The translations under genes were made by a program, and so were the position numbers. Positions 1-11,476 of a stretch of DNA of 64,000 nt are shown here, piece by piece. The notes beneath the pieces were generated by a model. It did no database searches. It had not been told where the DNA came from and saw nothing but the letters and a program-made list of their open reading frames with translations. Position 1 is the first letter of the stretch, and each line of letters starts with the position of its first letter. This DNA comes from Comamonas sp009360615 (GTDB lineage Bacteria > Pseudomonadota > Gammaproteobacteria > Burkholderiales > Burkholderiaceae_C), in NCBI RefSeq assembly GCF_035784015.1, contig NZ_JALKOW010000001.1. One strand, given 5' to 3'.

Positions 1-1
1 C

Positions 2-700
2 GCCATCCAGGCCATGGCCGGCATCATGAGCATCAACGGCGAGGCGGACGGCGACCCGCTGCGCGTGGGCCTGCCGGTGGTGGACATGGTGACCGGGCTG
101 AATGCCACCATTGGCGTGCTGCTGGCCCTGCACGAGCGGGGGCGCAGCGGACAGGGCCAGCTGGTGGACGCCTCGCTCTACGACTCCGGCCTGTCGCTGC
201 TCCATCCCCACGCTGCCAACTGGTTCATGGGGCGCAAGGTGCCGCAGCGCTCGGGCAATGCCCATCCCAATATCTATCCCTATGACGTGCTCGGCACCGG
301 CGGTGCGCCCATTTTTCTGGCCGTGGGCAACGACCGGCAGTTCCGGCTGTTGTGCAGCCATGTCGGCCGGCCCGAGCTGGCGCAGGACGAGCGCTTTGCC
401 ACTGCAGGCCAGCGTTCCGTTCATCGTGCCGAGCTCAAGCCCTTGCTGCTGCAGGCGTTTGCGGCGCTTGATGGCCTGAAGCTGGCCGACGAGCTGATGG
501 CCATCGGCGTGCCCGCCGCGCCGGTGCTGGACGTCGCCCAGGCGCTCGAACATCCGCATACGGCGCACCGCGAGATGGTGGTGACCCTGGACCAATACCA
601 GGGGCTGGGCGCTCCGGTCAAGCTCGGCCGCACGCCGGCCAGCTACCGCTTTGCTCCCCTGAGCGAGGGGCGGGATTTTCTGCCGGATGCCGGGGCCTGA
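2..700 (+). CDS. CaiB/BaiF family CoA-transferase, 3' part
   Basis: The frame is open from the window edge, so the N-terminus is missing; about 232 residues remain. Family III CoA-transferases move CoA between an acyl-CoA and a free carboxylic acid through an aspartyl-CoA intermediate in the cytoplasm. The visible part has the family signatures 'QAMAGIMS' near the start, 'GLNATIGVLLALHERGRSG' and 'VDASLYDS', followed by the typical small-domain tail 'LADELMAIGVPAAPVLDVAQAL' and 'HPHTAHREMV'. The catalytic aspartate lies upstream and is not in view. The acceptor and donor acids cannot be told from this fragment. A 168-base gap separates it from acnA on the same strand. Confidence 0.9.
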   Translation, partial: AIQAMAGIMSINGEADGDPLRVGLPVVDMVTGLNATIGVLLALHERGRSGQGQLVDASLYDSGLSLLHPHAANWFMGRKVPQRSGNAHPNIYPYDVLGTGGAPIFLAVGNDRQFRLLCSHVGRPELAQDERFATAGQRSVHRAELKPLLLQAFAALDGLKLADELMAIGVPAAPVLDVAQALEHPHTAHREMVVTLDQYQGLGAPVKLGRTPASYRFAPLSEGRDFLPDAGA

Positions 701-806
701 GCTGGCTCCATCGCGACTCCGGCCCGCCCTGTGCGGGCTTTCCTTGCATAGGCTCATGGGGAGCCAGGTTCGCGTGTCCGGCGTTCTGTCCCACCCTTTT
801 CACGGG

Positions 807-822
807 CATTGTGTGCACAATG
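807..822. promoter_or_regulatory. near-palindrome upstream of acnA, possible operator
   Basis: Arms CATTGTG (807-813) and CACAATG (816-822) are separated by TG, 47 bases before the chosen acnA start. The shape resembles half-site pairs bound by GntR-type regulators. No regulator gene is adjacent, so binding is only an inference. Confidence 0.3.
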
Positions 823-868
823 GAATGTAAAAGCGTTTCCCTGTGTTCTGTCCATGGAGAGTCTCACG

Positions 869-3775
<2,907 letters not shown>

Positions 3776-3796
3776 TTGCGCCCGCGTGCCAGGCCC

Positions 3797-3829
3797 AAAG
3801 GCCTGCTCTCCTTGGAGGCAGGCCTTTTT
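3797..3829 (+). terminator. terminator of acnA
   Basis: A 10-bp stem (3797-3806 with 3818-3827) ending in a short T run follows 21 bases after the acnA stop. The opposing gene ends at 3848, so it may serve both strands. Confidence 0.75.
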
Positions 3830-3847
3830 CGTGGACCGGTGCGAGCT

Positions 3848-4237
3848 CTATTTCATCGAGTGCAGGCCAAACATGTTGCCCTCGGTGTCGATGGCCAGGG
3901 CAATGAAGCCATAAGGGCCTATGGAGACTTTGTCCCGGTGCAGGCTGCCTCCGTTGCGTGCAACGCGGGCGGCCTGCTCGGCGCAGTCTTCACAGACGAA
4001 ATAGACCAGCGTGCCGCCGCCGCCCGAGGGGCATTCCGGCATGCGGACCAGCGCCCCGGTGGCACCGGCGTTATCCGGTTGTCCGGGAAAGGTCCACATT
4101 TCCATATCGGGGTGCTCGCCGCCTTCCGGCATGGCCAGCGCTTGCAGCTGACAGCCCAGCACGGCTTCGTAGAAGCGCCTGGCGCGCGGCATGTCCTGCA
4201 CATAGATCTCGAACCAGCCAACGGGATTCATGGCCAT
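3848..4237 (-). CDS. VOC family protein (glyoxalase/bleomycin-resistance fold)
   Basis: A 129-residue single-domain VOC protein. It opens with 'GWFEIYVQDMPRARRFYEAVLG' like the short YycE/PhnB-type members and ends with 'IGPYGFIALAIDTEGNMFGLHS', the paired beta-alpha-beta modules of the fold. Such proteins bind a metal or small ligand; the substrate is not predictable. ATG 4237 is preceded by AAGGAG at good spacing, which fixes the start; a longer in-frame reading is an artefact of the high GC. It stands alone between acnA (convergent) and the PepSY gene. Confidence 0.9.
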   Translation of the reverse strand: MAMNPVGWFEIYVQDMPRARRFYEAVLGCQLQALAMPEGGEHPDMEMWTFPGQPDNAGATGALVRMPECPSGGGGTLVYFVCEDCAEQAARVARNGGSLHRDKVSIGPYGFIALAIDTEGNMFGLHSMK

Positions 4238-4343
4238 CTTCAGCTCCTTGTCTGCGCATTGGTGGAAGTCAAGATGCTGAGGCCGCAGAGGCCGTGATGC
4301 AAGCAGACCCGGGCCTGAGCAGGGGTATCCGGGTCCGGCTCCC

Positions 4344-5459
4344 TCAGGACGTTCTCTGGGCCGCAAGCCTTCTGGCCTTGCGGCGGTGCCACCAGAGCCA
4401 GATCCCGCTGATGCCCAGGCCGCCCAGCACCAGACCGTTGAGGCCGGCCAGGATTTCCATCGGCACGCCCCCCAGATCGCCCGTGTGCAGCGGATAGGCC
4501 ACGGCCACCGCCGCAGCGCCGGGATCGAGTTCATTCCAGCGCCTGACGTCCAGCACCGCCCCGTTGCGCGGGTCCAGCCATACCGAGCTGATGCCGTTGG
4601 GGTGCGGTTCGCCGGGGGCGCGAAAGCGGATGCGTACGGCCTGTCTGGCATTGGGCGGCAGCTGCACGAAGCTGGCCCGGGCATCGGGCATGGCCGCACG
4701 GGCCGAGGCCAGCATGGCGTCCACATCGGCGGGGAGCGGTTGGGCGGAGCCTTCCTCAGCCAGTGCGGGCAGCCTGGGCGCCTGGGTGGCCGTGCTGCTG
4801 GCGAGCACATTGAGCCAGTCGCCCATCGGCCGCCATGCCATATAGGCACCGGTGACGACCGACACCGCGATCAGCAGGCCCATGATCACGCCGCCGATGC
4901 GGTGCATGTCGAAGAGGGCTCGTACCAGACTCTTGCTGAGTTCTATGCGCCAGTTGCCCGGCCAGCGCTTGGGCCACCAGAGAATGACGCCTGTCAACAG
5001 CAGCAGCACATAGGCCAGCGTGGTCCAGGCCAGTAGGGCCTTGCCGTTGGCGTCCAGCAGCAAGGTGCTGTGCAGCTTGAACAGCGTGTTGACAAAGCCC
5101 TCGGTCTCGCCGCGCCGGCCCTGCTCCTGCCCTGTCACGGGGTCCAGGTAGATGGTGCCGCGCCAGCCTGCTGCCTGAACGCGCAGCCAGAGGCTGTCTC
5201 GGGCCTGCTGCGGCAGCCGGAAGCGCAAAGTGGCCTTGCTGCCGAACTCCTCATGGGCTCTGGCCAGTATCGGCGCCAGCGCTGCGGCCTGCTGGCCCTG
5301 CATCGTGCGGGCCTGGAACAGTTCGGGATGGGCCGCGCGGTCCAGCGGCTGGCCGATGATGAGCAGGGTTCCGGTGAACCCGGCCAGTATCAGGATCCAG
5401 CCCAGGCCCAGGGCCAACCAGCGATGCAGCCGCAGCCACAGAGAACGGAGCGAAGTCAT
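4344..5459 (-). CDS. PepSY-associated membrane protein
   Basis: 371 residues with the architecture of PepSY_TM proteins: N-terminal 'RLHRWLALGLGWILILAGFTG' helix, a periplasmic PepSY-like region, a helix near 'ALLAWTTLAYVLLLLTGVILWWPKRW', another near 'MHRIGGVIMGLLIAVSVVTGAYMAW', and a C-terminal helix 'LNGLVLGGLGISGIWLWWHRRKA'. The conserved histidines next to helices suggest haem or iron handling; many relatives act as inner-membrane ferric-siderophore reductases. It starts 62 bases after the TonB receptor stop on the same strand, so the two form an iron-uptake operon by context. The reductase role is inferred, not shown. Confidence 0.88.
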   Translation of the reverse strand: MTSLRSLWLRLHRWLALGLGWILILAGFTGTLLIIGQPLDRAAHPELFQARTMQGQQAAALAPILARAHEEFGSKATLRFRLPQQARDSLWLRVQAAGWRGTIYLDPVTGQEQGRRGETEGFVNTLFKLHSTLLLDANGKALLAWTTLAYVLLLLTGVILWWPKRWPGNWRIELSKSLVRALFDMHRIGGVIMGLLIAVSVVTGAYMAWRPMGDWLNVLASSTATQAPRLPALAEEGSAQPLPADVDAMLASARAAMPDARASFVQLPPNARQAVRIRFRAPGEPHPNGISSVWLDPRNGAVLDVRRWNELDPGAAAVAVAYPLHTGDLGGVPMEILAGLNGLVLGGLGISGIWLWWHRRKARRLAAQRTS

Positions 5460-5521
5460 TGCGCGTGAGGGTGTGATGCCCCGCGAGAGCGACCTTGAGG
5501 GTGGACTCGCGGGGCGGCCGC

Positions 5522-7735
5522 TTAGAACGGCAGGGTGGCCTGAAGGTAAAGGGTGCGTGGCATGCCCACGTACTTGCCACCGCCGTTGTTGTCGGTGGAG
5601 CGGGTGAAGTAGCGGCGGTCGAACACGTTCTTCAGGCCCACGGTCAGGCGCAGATTGTTCAGCTCCCTGCCTGCCTGGTAGCTGGTGCGCAGGCCCAGGA
5701 TGGCATAGCCCGGGATATCGCCCAGATTGCCGTTGGCGTCTTCCTGTGTGATGTAGGAATTGGGCTTGGCGCTGGTGCCGGGCGTGCCGGGGGAGCGCTG
5801 CTTGGACTGGGCATTCAGATCGGCATTGAAGGTCCAGCGCTCCCTCGCATAACGTGCCGACAGGCCGGCCGTGTGGCGCGAATAAAGCGGCAGGTCGCGG
5901 CCCGCGAAGGGGCCGGCCTGGCTGGTGGCCTGGGTGAAGGTATAGCTCATGCCCAGCGACAGGCCCTTGAGGGCCGGATAGTTCTTGCCGAAGTCATAGC
6001 GAAGCGCCGATTCCAGACCACGGTGTCGCGTGGCGCCCAGATCGGTCCAGATGCCGTTGCCCGTGCCGTCGCCCGGGCGGTCCAGGAACAGCTCCTTGTT
6101 GAAGTCGATGTTGAACAGCGTCAGCTCGCCGCTCCAGGTCTCGCTCTTGTAGTGCGTGCCCAGCTCGTAGGTCTTGGCCGATTCGGGATAGAGCTGGTTG
6201 TTGGACGACTGGGCCAGCTGTGCGTACTGCTGGGGTCCGAAGGACTTGCCGGCGTTGGCGAACACCGACCAGTGGCTGTCGACGCGGTAGAGCACCGACA
6301 GCGTGGGCAGCCATTCGTTGGCGGCTGCCGTCGGGTAGATGGCCGCAGCGGTCGCGCCCTTGTAGTCCACCACATTGTTGAAGGAGCGGATGCGCTCGTA
6401 TCGCACGCCGGGCGTGATGGTCCAGTTGCCCACATCGATGCGGTTGTCGATATAGAAGGCATTGGCCGTGGTGCCGCCCTGGCTGGTCTGGGTGGTGTTC
6501 AGCGGCAGAGCCATGGCATCGACCTGGCCGGGCACATAGAAGCCCGAGGTGGTCTGCGCGGTTTCGGAGCTCTTTTCCTTCAGGTAGCGATAGCCCACGC
6601 TGACTTCCTGCACCACGGAGCCGGTCTCGAAAATGCGCGAGTAGCGCGGCTCCACACCGTAGTAGCTATAGTCGCGCGGTGCGGCCGTGAGACTGCGTTT
6701 GCCGGCATTGGCGCCGGTGGCATCGCGCTCGATATAGCTGCCGCGAAAGGAGTCCACGTAGTAACTGAGCACTTCGAAGTTGTTACGGCCGTCCTTGTAG
6801 CTGTACTTGAGCGAGCCGTCGGTGCGGCGGCCCGTGAACTGGTCGTAGTTGCGTGTGCTCTGGAACGGGTCGGCGGCATACTGCGCTGTGGTCAGGCCGC
6901 CGGGCATCTGGCCCTTGCCCTCGAAGTGGTGCAGCGAAGCGGAGAGGCTGCTGTGGTTGTCGAACTTGTAGCTGCCCTTGAGCAGCAGATCGTCGATGTC
7001 GGTCTTGTCGTTGCTGTTGCGCCAGCCCTTGCCATGCGTGCCCGAATACAGCACGGCCAGGCCCAGGCCCGATTCGTTCGTGCCGCCCACAAAGAAGCTG
7101 GGCGTGGTCTTCACGTTGCCGCCGTGACTGTAGATCTCGGTGCCGATGGAGGCTTCGGCCGCAAAAGTCTTGGGAATGGCACGCGTCGTGAAGTTGATGA
7201 TGCCGCCCACGTTCTGCGGGCCGTAGCGCACCGAGCCAGCGCCACGCACCACGTCGATGGAATCCAGATTGCCCAGCGCCACGGGCGCCAGCGACAGCTG
7301 GGGCTGACCGTAGGGAGCGTAGGAGACGGGCACGCCGTCCTGCAGCACATAGGAGCGTGGCGACAGGCGTGCGGTCAGACCGCGCACGCTGAGGTTCAGC
7401 GAGATATCGCTGCCGCCCGTGCCGTTGCTGTCCTGAACCTGCACACCGGGTACCAGGCGCAGCGCTTCGCGCAAGGTGGAGGCACCGCTTTCCTGAATGC
7501 GCTCGCGCTCGACGATGGTGCGGGCACCCGGATGCTCCAGCACCTTCTCGGCGCTGGACATATCGCCGTCCAGCCAGTTGCCGGTGACGGTGACCGAGTC
7601 CAGGGCGGCTTCGGCGGCGGTGGCGCTGGCCGTCTGCGCGTGAACGGGGCTGGCGAGCGCGCCAAGGGCTGCGGCAACGGCAGCGGCGGCGCTCAGGCGA
7701 AAAGCAGGGGCGTCGGAAAGATGGAGGTGAGCCAT
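5522..7735 (-). CDS. TonB-dependent (ferric-siderophore type) outer-membrane receptor
   Basis: A 737-residue receptor importing a ferric chelate across the outer membrane using TonB energy. A signal peptide 'LSAAAAVAAALGALASPVHAQ' ends near residue 34; a TonB-box-like 'LDSVTVTG' follows, then the plug ('GARTIVERERIQESGASTL', 'RGAGSVRYGPQNVGGIINFTT') and a 22-strand barrel closing with 'DRRYFTRS...' and a terminal aromatic 'LPF'. Start ATG 7735 is chosen because the signal peptide begins there; an in-frame extension to 7810 would bury it. A Fur-like box lies about 137 bases upstream, and the PepSY gene follows in the same transcript. The specific siderophore is unknown. Confidence 0.93.
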   Translation of the reverse strand: MAHLHLSDAPAFRLSAAAAVAAALGALASPVHAQTASATAAEAALDSVTVTGNWLDGDMSSAEKVLEHPGARTIVERERIQESGASTLREALRLVPGVQVQDSNGTGGSDISLNLSVRGLTARLSPRSYVLQDGVPVSYAPYGQPQLSLAPVALGNLDSIDVVRGAGSVRYGPQNVGGIINFTTRAIPKTFAAEASIGTEIYSHGGNVKTTPSFFVGGTNESGLGLAVLYSGTHGKGWRNSNDKTDIDDLLLKGSYKFDNHSSLSASLHHFEGKGQMPGGLTTAQYAADPFQSTRNYDQFTGRRTDGSLKYSYKDGRNNFEVLSYYVDSFRGSYIERDATGANAGKRSLTAAPRDYSYYGVEPRYSRIFETGSVVQEVSVGYRYLKEKSSETAQTTSGFYVPGQVDAMALPLNTTQTSQGGTTANAFYIDNRIDVGNWTITPGVRYERIRSFNNVVDYKGATAAAIYPTAAANEWLPTLSVLYRVDSHWSVFANAGKSFGPQQYAQLAQSSNNQLYPESAKTYELGTHYKSETWSGELTLFNIDFNKELFLDRPGDGTGNGIWTDLGATRHRGLESALRYDFGKNYPALKGLSLGMSYTFTQATSQAGPFAGRDLPLYSRHTAGLSARYARERWTFNADLNAQSKQRSPGTPGTSAKPNSYITQEDANGNLGDIPGYAILGLRTSYQAGRELNNLRLTVGLKNVFDRRYFTRSTDNNGGGKYVGMPRTLYLQATLPF

Positions 7736-7871
7736 GGGTGTTGTAGGGGAGGGCGCACAGCACCCGGCAGGCATGAACAGCGCGCTGCCCCAGCCTTGCG
7801 CTGGCGGCATCTCTTGTCTTCAATCGGGGCCGGGGCAGGCGAGGTGGCGTTTATTGGCAGGCGCAGATATT

Positions 7872-7890
7872 AATGAGAATTGCTGTCATT
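7872..7890. promoter_or_regulatory. Fur-box-like site before the TonB receptor
   Basis: The 19 bases AATGAGAATTGCTGTCATT form an imperfect inverted repeat with the TGAGAAT core common in Fur sites. The position upstream of an iron receptor operon supports iron repression. Confidence 0.55.
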
Positions 7891-7912
7891 TGGCTGTTTG
7901 TGGTTATGTTGA

Positions 7913-7964
7913 GACACAAAAAAAACAGCCTCCCCGTGCGGCGATCTTGCCGTCCGGGGAAGCT
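7913..7964 (-). terminator. terminator of the ParB-like gene
   Basis: On the minus strand a GC-rich stem (arms near 7926-7936 and 7955-7964) is followed by a run of eight T. It sits 29 bases after the stop of the ParB-like gene. Confidence 0.8.
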
Positions 7965-7992
7965 GCATGCGGGAGCCGGGCGAGAGGGTTGC

Positions 7993-8853
7993 TTAACCCT
8001 GTTCTGCCAGCAGGTCCTGCAAGGTCTTGACCTGCAGGCGCAGGCGCTCGTTTTCGGCCTCCAGCTCGGTGACGCGGGCCTGCAGCTCTTCGGGGCTGGC
8101 GGCTGGCGCGGCTTCTGCCGATTCTTCGGCTTCGGGCTTGGCGGTCTTGGGCTTTTTCCTGGCATCGCGCACGCGCTTGGCGGCCTGCTTGAGCGCCTCG
8201 GCGCCTTCGGCGGCTGCGGCTTGCTGCTCTTCCTCGGGCAGGGTGGCAACCACGGCTGCGGCATTGAGCGAGAGCTCACCGGCCTTGACCGCCGCCACGA
8301 CCTCCGGTGCGGCCTTTTCCTGGATGGTCTCGATCATCTTGACCTGACCGGCCGACAGGCGGGCGGCGCGGGCCAGCGCTTCACGCGTGTCCAGCGCCTC
8401 GTCGGGAACCTTGGCCACGCTGGCCAGCGCCTGGGCGACCACGGGGTCGGTCTCACCTTCCCAGGGGGCTTCCTCGCTGGCCGGCTGTGCGGCCTTGGCG
8501 GCGTTCACGGCAGCAGCCGCTGCAGCGCGGCGCTCGGCGATGATCTCGCGCTTGCGCAGTGCCAGCACGCCGCGCTGGAAGTCGGAGACAGAGCGGCGGC
8601 CCAGATGCTGGTCGATCATCCACAGATGCACGTCGTCCATGTTCTTGAACTGCGTGGCCTGCACGGTATTGAATGGCAGGCCGTGCTTGCGGCAGATGCC
8701 GTAGCGGTTGTGGCCGTCGATGAGCAGGTCGCCCCAGACCACCAGCGAGTCGCGGCAGCCTTCGGCGAGGATGCTGCGCTCCAGCGATTCGTGCTCGTCC
8801 GGGGTCAAGGGGTCGATATAGGCCTTCAGGCCTTCGTCAATCTTCAGTTCCAT
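7993..8853 (-). CDS. orphan ParB N-terminal-domain protein
   Basis: 286 residues. Residues about 1-110 match the ParB/Spo0J nuclease-like (CTPase) fold: 'IDPLTPDEHESLERSILAEGCRDSLVVWGDLLIDGHNRY' is the usual ParB box arrangement with 'DGHNR'. The middle is alanine-rich; residues about 240-286 are a coiled coil with leucine heptads ('LQARVTELEAENERLRLQV'). No ParA lies beside it and it is not the usual chromosomal parB context, so a partition role is unlikely; related proteins act as DNA-binding regulators or modification factors. It ends with its own terminator and is separated from trhP by another. Confidence 0.8.
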   Translation of the reverse strand: MELKIDEGLKAYIDPLTPDEHESLERSILAEGCRDSLVVWGDLLIDGHNRYGICRKHGLPFNTVQATQFKNMDDVHLWMIDQHLGRRSVSDFQRGVLALRKREIIAERRAAAAAAVNAAKAAQPASEEAPWEGETDPVVAQALASVAKVPDEALDTREALARAARLSAGQVKMIETIQEKAAPEVVAAVKAGELSLNAAAVVATLPEEEQQAAAAEGAEALKQAAKRVRDARKKPKTAKPEAEESAEAAPAASPEELQARVTELEAENERLRLQVKTLQDLLAEQG

Positions 8854-8961
8854 GGGTTGTTCTTCAAATGGAGGCGCTGCTTGCGCCAGTTGACACTCGT
8901 TTTCAGCATGAAATCAACGTGAATTCGAGAGGGGACGGGCGAAAGCAGCGATAGACAAAAG

Positions 8962-8992
8962 AGCAACGCCCCAGCGTATGGGGCGTTGGAAA
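8962..8992 (-). terminator. terminator of trhP
   Basis: A 9-bp stem (8964-8972 with 8980-8988) with CTCTTTTG after it on the minus strand, 18 bases past the trhP stop. Confidence 0.65.
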
Positions 8993-9009
8993 AGCAAAGC
9001 CGCTCAAGC

Positions 9010-10377
9010 TTACAGCAGGCGCGAAATCAGAGCACCTTCCACCGGGCCTTCGAGAGGAATACGCACGCGCACGGGGTTGCCTTGGGCGACTTCCACGGGC
9101 TGGCCTTCGAGGTTGAACATCTTCTCCAGCAAAACCCGCCGGTTGCCCTGGGGATGGATCACCTCGATGGTGTCGCCCACGGCGAAACGGTTCATGGTTT
9201 CGACCTCGGCCATACCGTCGGCGTAGCTGCGCACTGCCCCCACGAAATGGCTGCGCTGCAGCACGCTGTGGCCTGTTTCGTAGTTCTGGTAGTCGTTGGC
9301 GGGACGGCGCTCCAGCAGGCCGCCGGTATAGCCGCGATTGGCCAGCCCCTCGAGTTCGGTGATCAGGTGCGGGTTGAACGGACGGCCGGCCACGGCGTCG
9401 TCGATGGCGCGGCGGTAGGTCTGGGCCGTGCGGGCCACATAGTACAGACTCTTGGTGCGGCCTTCGATCTTGAGCGAGTCCACGCCGATCTTGGTCAGGC
9501 GCTCCACATGCTCCACGGCGCGCAGATCCTTGGAGTTCATGATGTAGGTGCCATGCTCATCTTCCATGATGGGCATCATCTCGCCGGGGCGGCCTTTTTC
9601 CTCGAGCAGATAGATGGCATCGGCCTTGGGATGGCGCTTCTGGTCGCCGCAGGTGCTGGTGAACTGGTTGTCCAGGTCGTTCTTGGCTTCTTCGAAGTTG
9701 AAGCCGTTTTCCAGGGTCTGCCCCAGCGCCTCGCCGGTGTTGGGGTCCACGGCCGCGTCATGCGTCTTGTAGTCCCAGCGGCAGGCATTGGTGCAGGTGC
9801 CCTGGTTGGGGTCGCGGCGGTTGAAGTACCCCGACAGCAGGCAACGGCCCGAGTAGGCGATGCACAGCGCGCCGTGCACAAACACTTCCAGCTCCATGTC
9901 GGGGCATTCCTGGCGGATCTTCTCGATCTCGTCCAGGCTCAGCTCGCGCGACAGGATGATGCGCGAGACGCCCATCTTCTGCCAGAACTTCACGGTGGCG
10001 TGGTTGGTGGTGTTGGCCTGCACGGACAGGTGGATTTCCTGCTCGGGCCACTTTTCCTTGACCATCATGATGAGCCCGGGGTCGGCCATGATCATGGCGT
10101 CGGGCTTCATGGCGATGATGGGTTCGATGTCGCGCAGATAGGTGCGCACCTTGTCGTTGTGCGCAATCAGATTGCTGGTCAGGAAGAACTTCTTGCCGCG
10201 CGCATGCGCCTCGGCAATGCCCTGGCCGATCTGCTCCAGGCGGAATTCGTTGTTGCGAGCGCGCAAGCTGTAGCGCGGCTGGCCGGCGTAGACGGCGTCG
10301 GCACCAAAGTCGTAGGCGGCGCGCATCTTGTCGAGCGAGCCGGCAGGCAGCAGCAGTTCGGGGGCTTTGAGGGTCAT
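9010..10377 (-). CDS. trhP: tRNA hydroxylation protein TrhP/YegQ (peptidase U32 family)
   Basis: 455 residues. TrhP takes part in prephenate-dependent formation of 5-hydroxyuridine at the tRNA wobble base. The N-terminus 'PELLLPAGSLDKMRAAYDFGADAVYAGQPRYSLRARNNEF' is nearly diagnostic of YegQ, and the cysteine set 'CIAYSGRCLLSGYF...GTCTNACRWDY' that can hold an iron-sulfur cluster is complete. The C-terminal small domain ends 'VRIPLEGPVEGALISRLL'. Start ATG 10377 is taken from the family; no strong ribosome-binding site is visible, and an in-frame ATG at 10398 is possible. Single-gene transcript with its own terminator. Confidence 0.93.
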   Translation of the reverse strand: MTLKAPELLLPAGSLDKMRAAYDFGADAVYAGQPRYSLRARNNEFRLEQIGQGIAEAHARGKKFFLTSNLIAHNDKVRTYLRDIEPIIAMKPDAMIMADPGLIMMVKEKWPEQEIHLSVQANTTNHATVKFWQKMGVSRIILSRELSLDEIEKIRQECPDMELEVFVHGALCIAYSGRCLLSGYFNRRDPNQGTCTNACRWDYKTHDAAVDPNTGEALGQTLENGFNFEEAKNDLDNQFTSTCGDQKRHPKADAIYLLEEKGRPGEMMPIMEDEHGTYIMNSKDLRAVEHVERLTKIGVDSLKIEGRTKSLYYVARTAQTYRRAIDDAVAGRPFNPHLITELEGLANRGYTGGLLERRPANDYQNYETGHSVLQRSHFVGAVRSYADGMAEVETMNRFAVGDTIEVIHPQGNRRVLLEKMFNLEGQPVEVAQGNPVRVRIPLEGPVEGALISRLL

Positions 10378-10425
10378 GATGTCGCTATTGTCCCGCATAG
10401 CGCTTTTCACTGTGGCTTGCTAAGG

Positions 10426-11331
10426 CTACGCGGTCTGTCGCAGCTGTGCGTGCAATTGCCGTGCCGGCAATGACAGGGAGTCCGTCGTGGCGAGCGTGCA
10501 CAGCAGCAGCCGGCGCTGCGCCCATGCGTCGGACAGCGGCACGGCCACCACGCCAGTGGCGGCAGCGTGGCGCTGCACGGCGGCCAGCGGCAGCACGGCA
10601 ATCCCCACGCCCTGGCCCACAAGCTGGCACAGTCCCTCGAAATGCTGCAGCTGGACCTGGATGCGCAGCAGCCTGTCGTTGATCCGCAAAGCCTGTTTCT
10701 GCAGCAGCTGCTGCAAGGCGGAGTCGCGTGGCAGGCCGACCCAGTTCTCGTGTAGCAGCTCGGCCAGCGGCAGTTGCCGGCGCCTGGCCAGCGCATGGCC
10801 CAGCGGCAAGGCGGCGGCCAGCGGGTCATGCCTCCAGGGTTGGCAGTGCAGGCCTGCCAGGGTGGTGCGGTCTTCGGCATCCCAGGCGGCCACGCCGATA
10901 TCGCACAGGCCCTGGCGCAGTCCGGCCAGCACTTCGCTGCTCGGGCATTCCTGCAGCTCCAGCGCAATCTGCGGGTGCTGGCGCAGAAAGCCGCTGACGG
11001 CCAGCGGCAGATGCTCGCGCACGGCCGAGGTATTGCCGCGCAGCCGGATCTGCCCGGCCAGGCCGGCGCCGAATTCGCCCATGGCTCCGCGCAGGAGCTG
11101 CATCTGGCTGAGCACCTGGCGCGCATGCTGGCCCAGGGTATGGCCTGCAGCCGTGGGCTGCACGCCACGGGCCTTGCGAATGAGCAGTGCCGTGCCCAGA
11201 AGCGTCTCCATGCCGCGCACGCGCTCGCTGGCCGATGCCAGCGTGAGGTGGCTGCGCTGTGCCGCGGCCGTCAGCGTGCCGCTGTCGAGGATGTGCACAA
11301 ACAGCTGGAGGTCGGTCAGGTCAAAGCGCAT
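10426..11331 (-). CDS. LysR-family transcriptional regulator
   Basis: 301 residues with an N-terminal winged helix ('MRFDLTDLQLFVHILDSGTLTAAAQRSHLTLASASERVRGME') and a periplasmic-binding-like effector domain from about residue 90. It lies head to head with the TSUP permease gene, with 145 bases between them, the usual layout for a LysR regulator and its target; it probably controls that permease. ATG 11331 matches the family start; a longer in-frame reading to 11445 begins inside the intergenic region. The inducer is unknown. Confidence 0.9.
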   Translation of the reverse strand: MRFDLTDLQLFVHILDSGTLTAAAQRSHLTLASASERVRGMETLLGTALLIRKARGVQPTAAGHTLGQHARQVLSQMQLLRGAMGEFGAGLAGQIRLRGNTSAVREHLPLAVSGFLRQHPQIALELQECPSSEVLAGLRQGLCDIGVAAWDAEDRTTLAGLHCQPWRHDPLAAALPLGHALARRRQLPLAELLHENWVGLPRDSALQQLLQKQALRINDRLLRIQVQLQHFEGLCQLVGQGVGIAVLPLAAVQRHAAATGVVAVPLSDAWAQRRLLLCTLATTDSLSLPARQLHAQLRQTA

Positions 11332-11476
11332 GGAATTCAAGCCTAAGGTTTCTACGAAGTCTGAATTTGAATAATCCCGCTGGTGAAGCGTTCTATACCG
11401 AGAGATTATGGGCGTCATGCAAGAGTAAATGAATCTTGCCGGCATTTAAAGGTTCGGATAAAGCGAAGGATTGAGG

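Noticed and set aside
5495..7873. 792-codon open frame opposite the TonB receptor
   Set aside because: Same antisense effect; the receptor on the other strand has a signal peptide, plug and barrel motifs.
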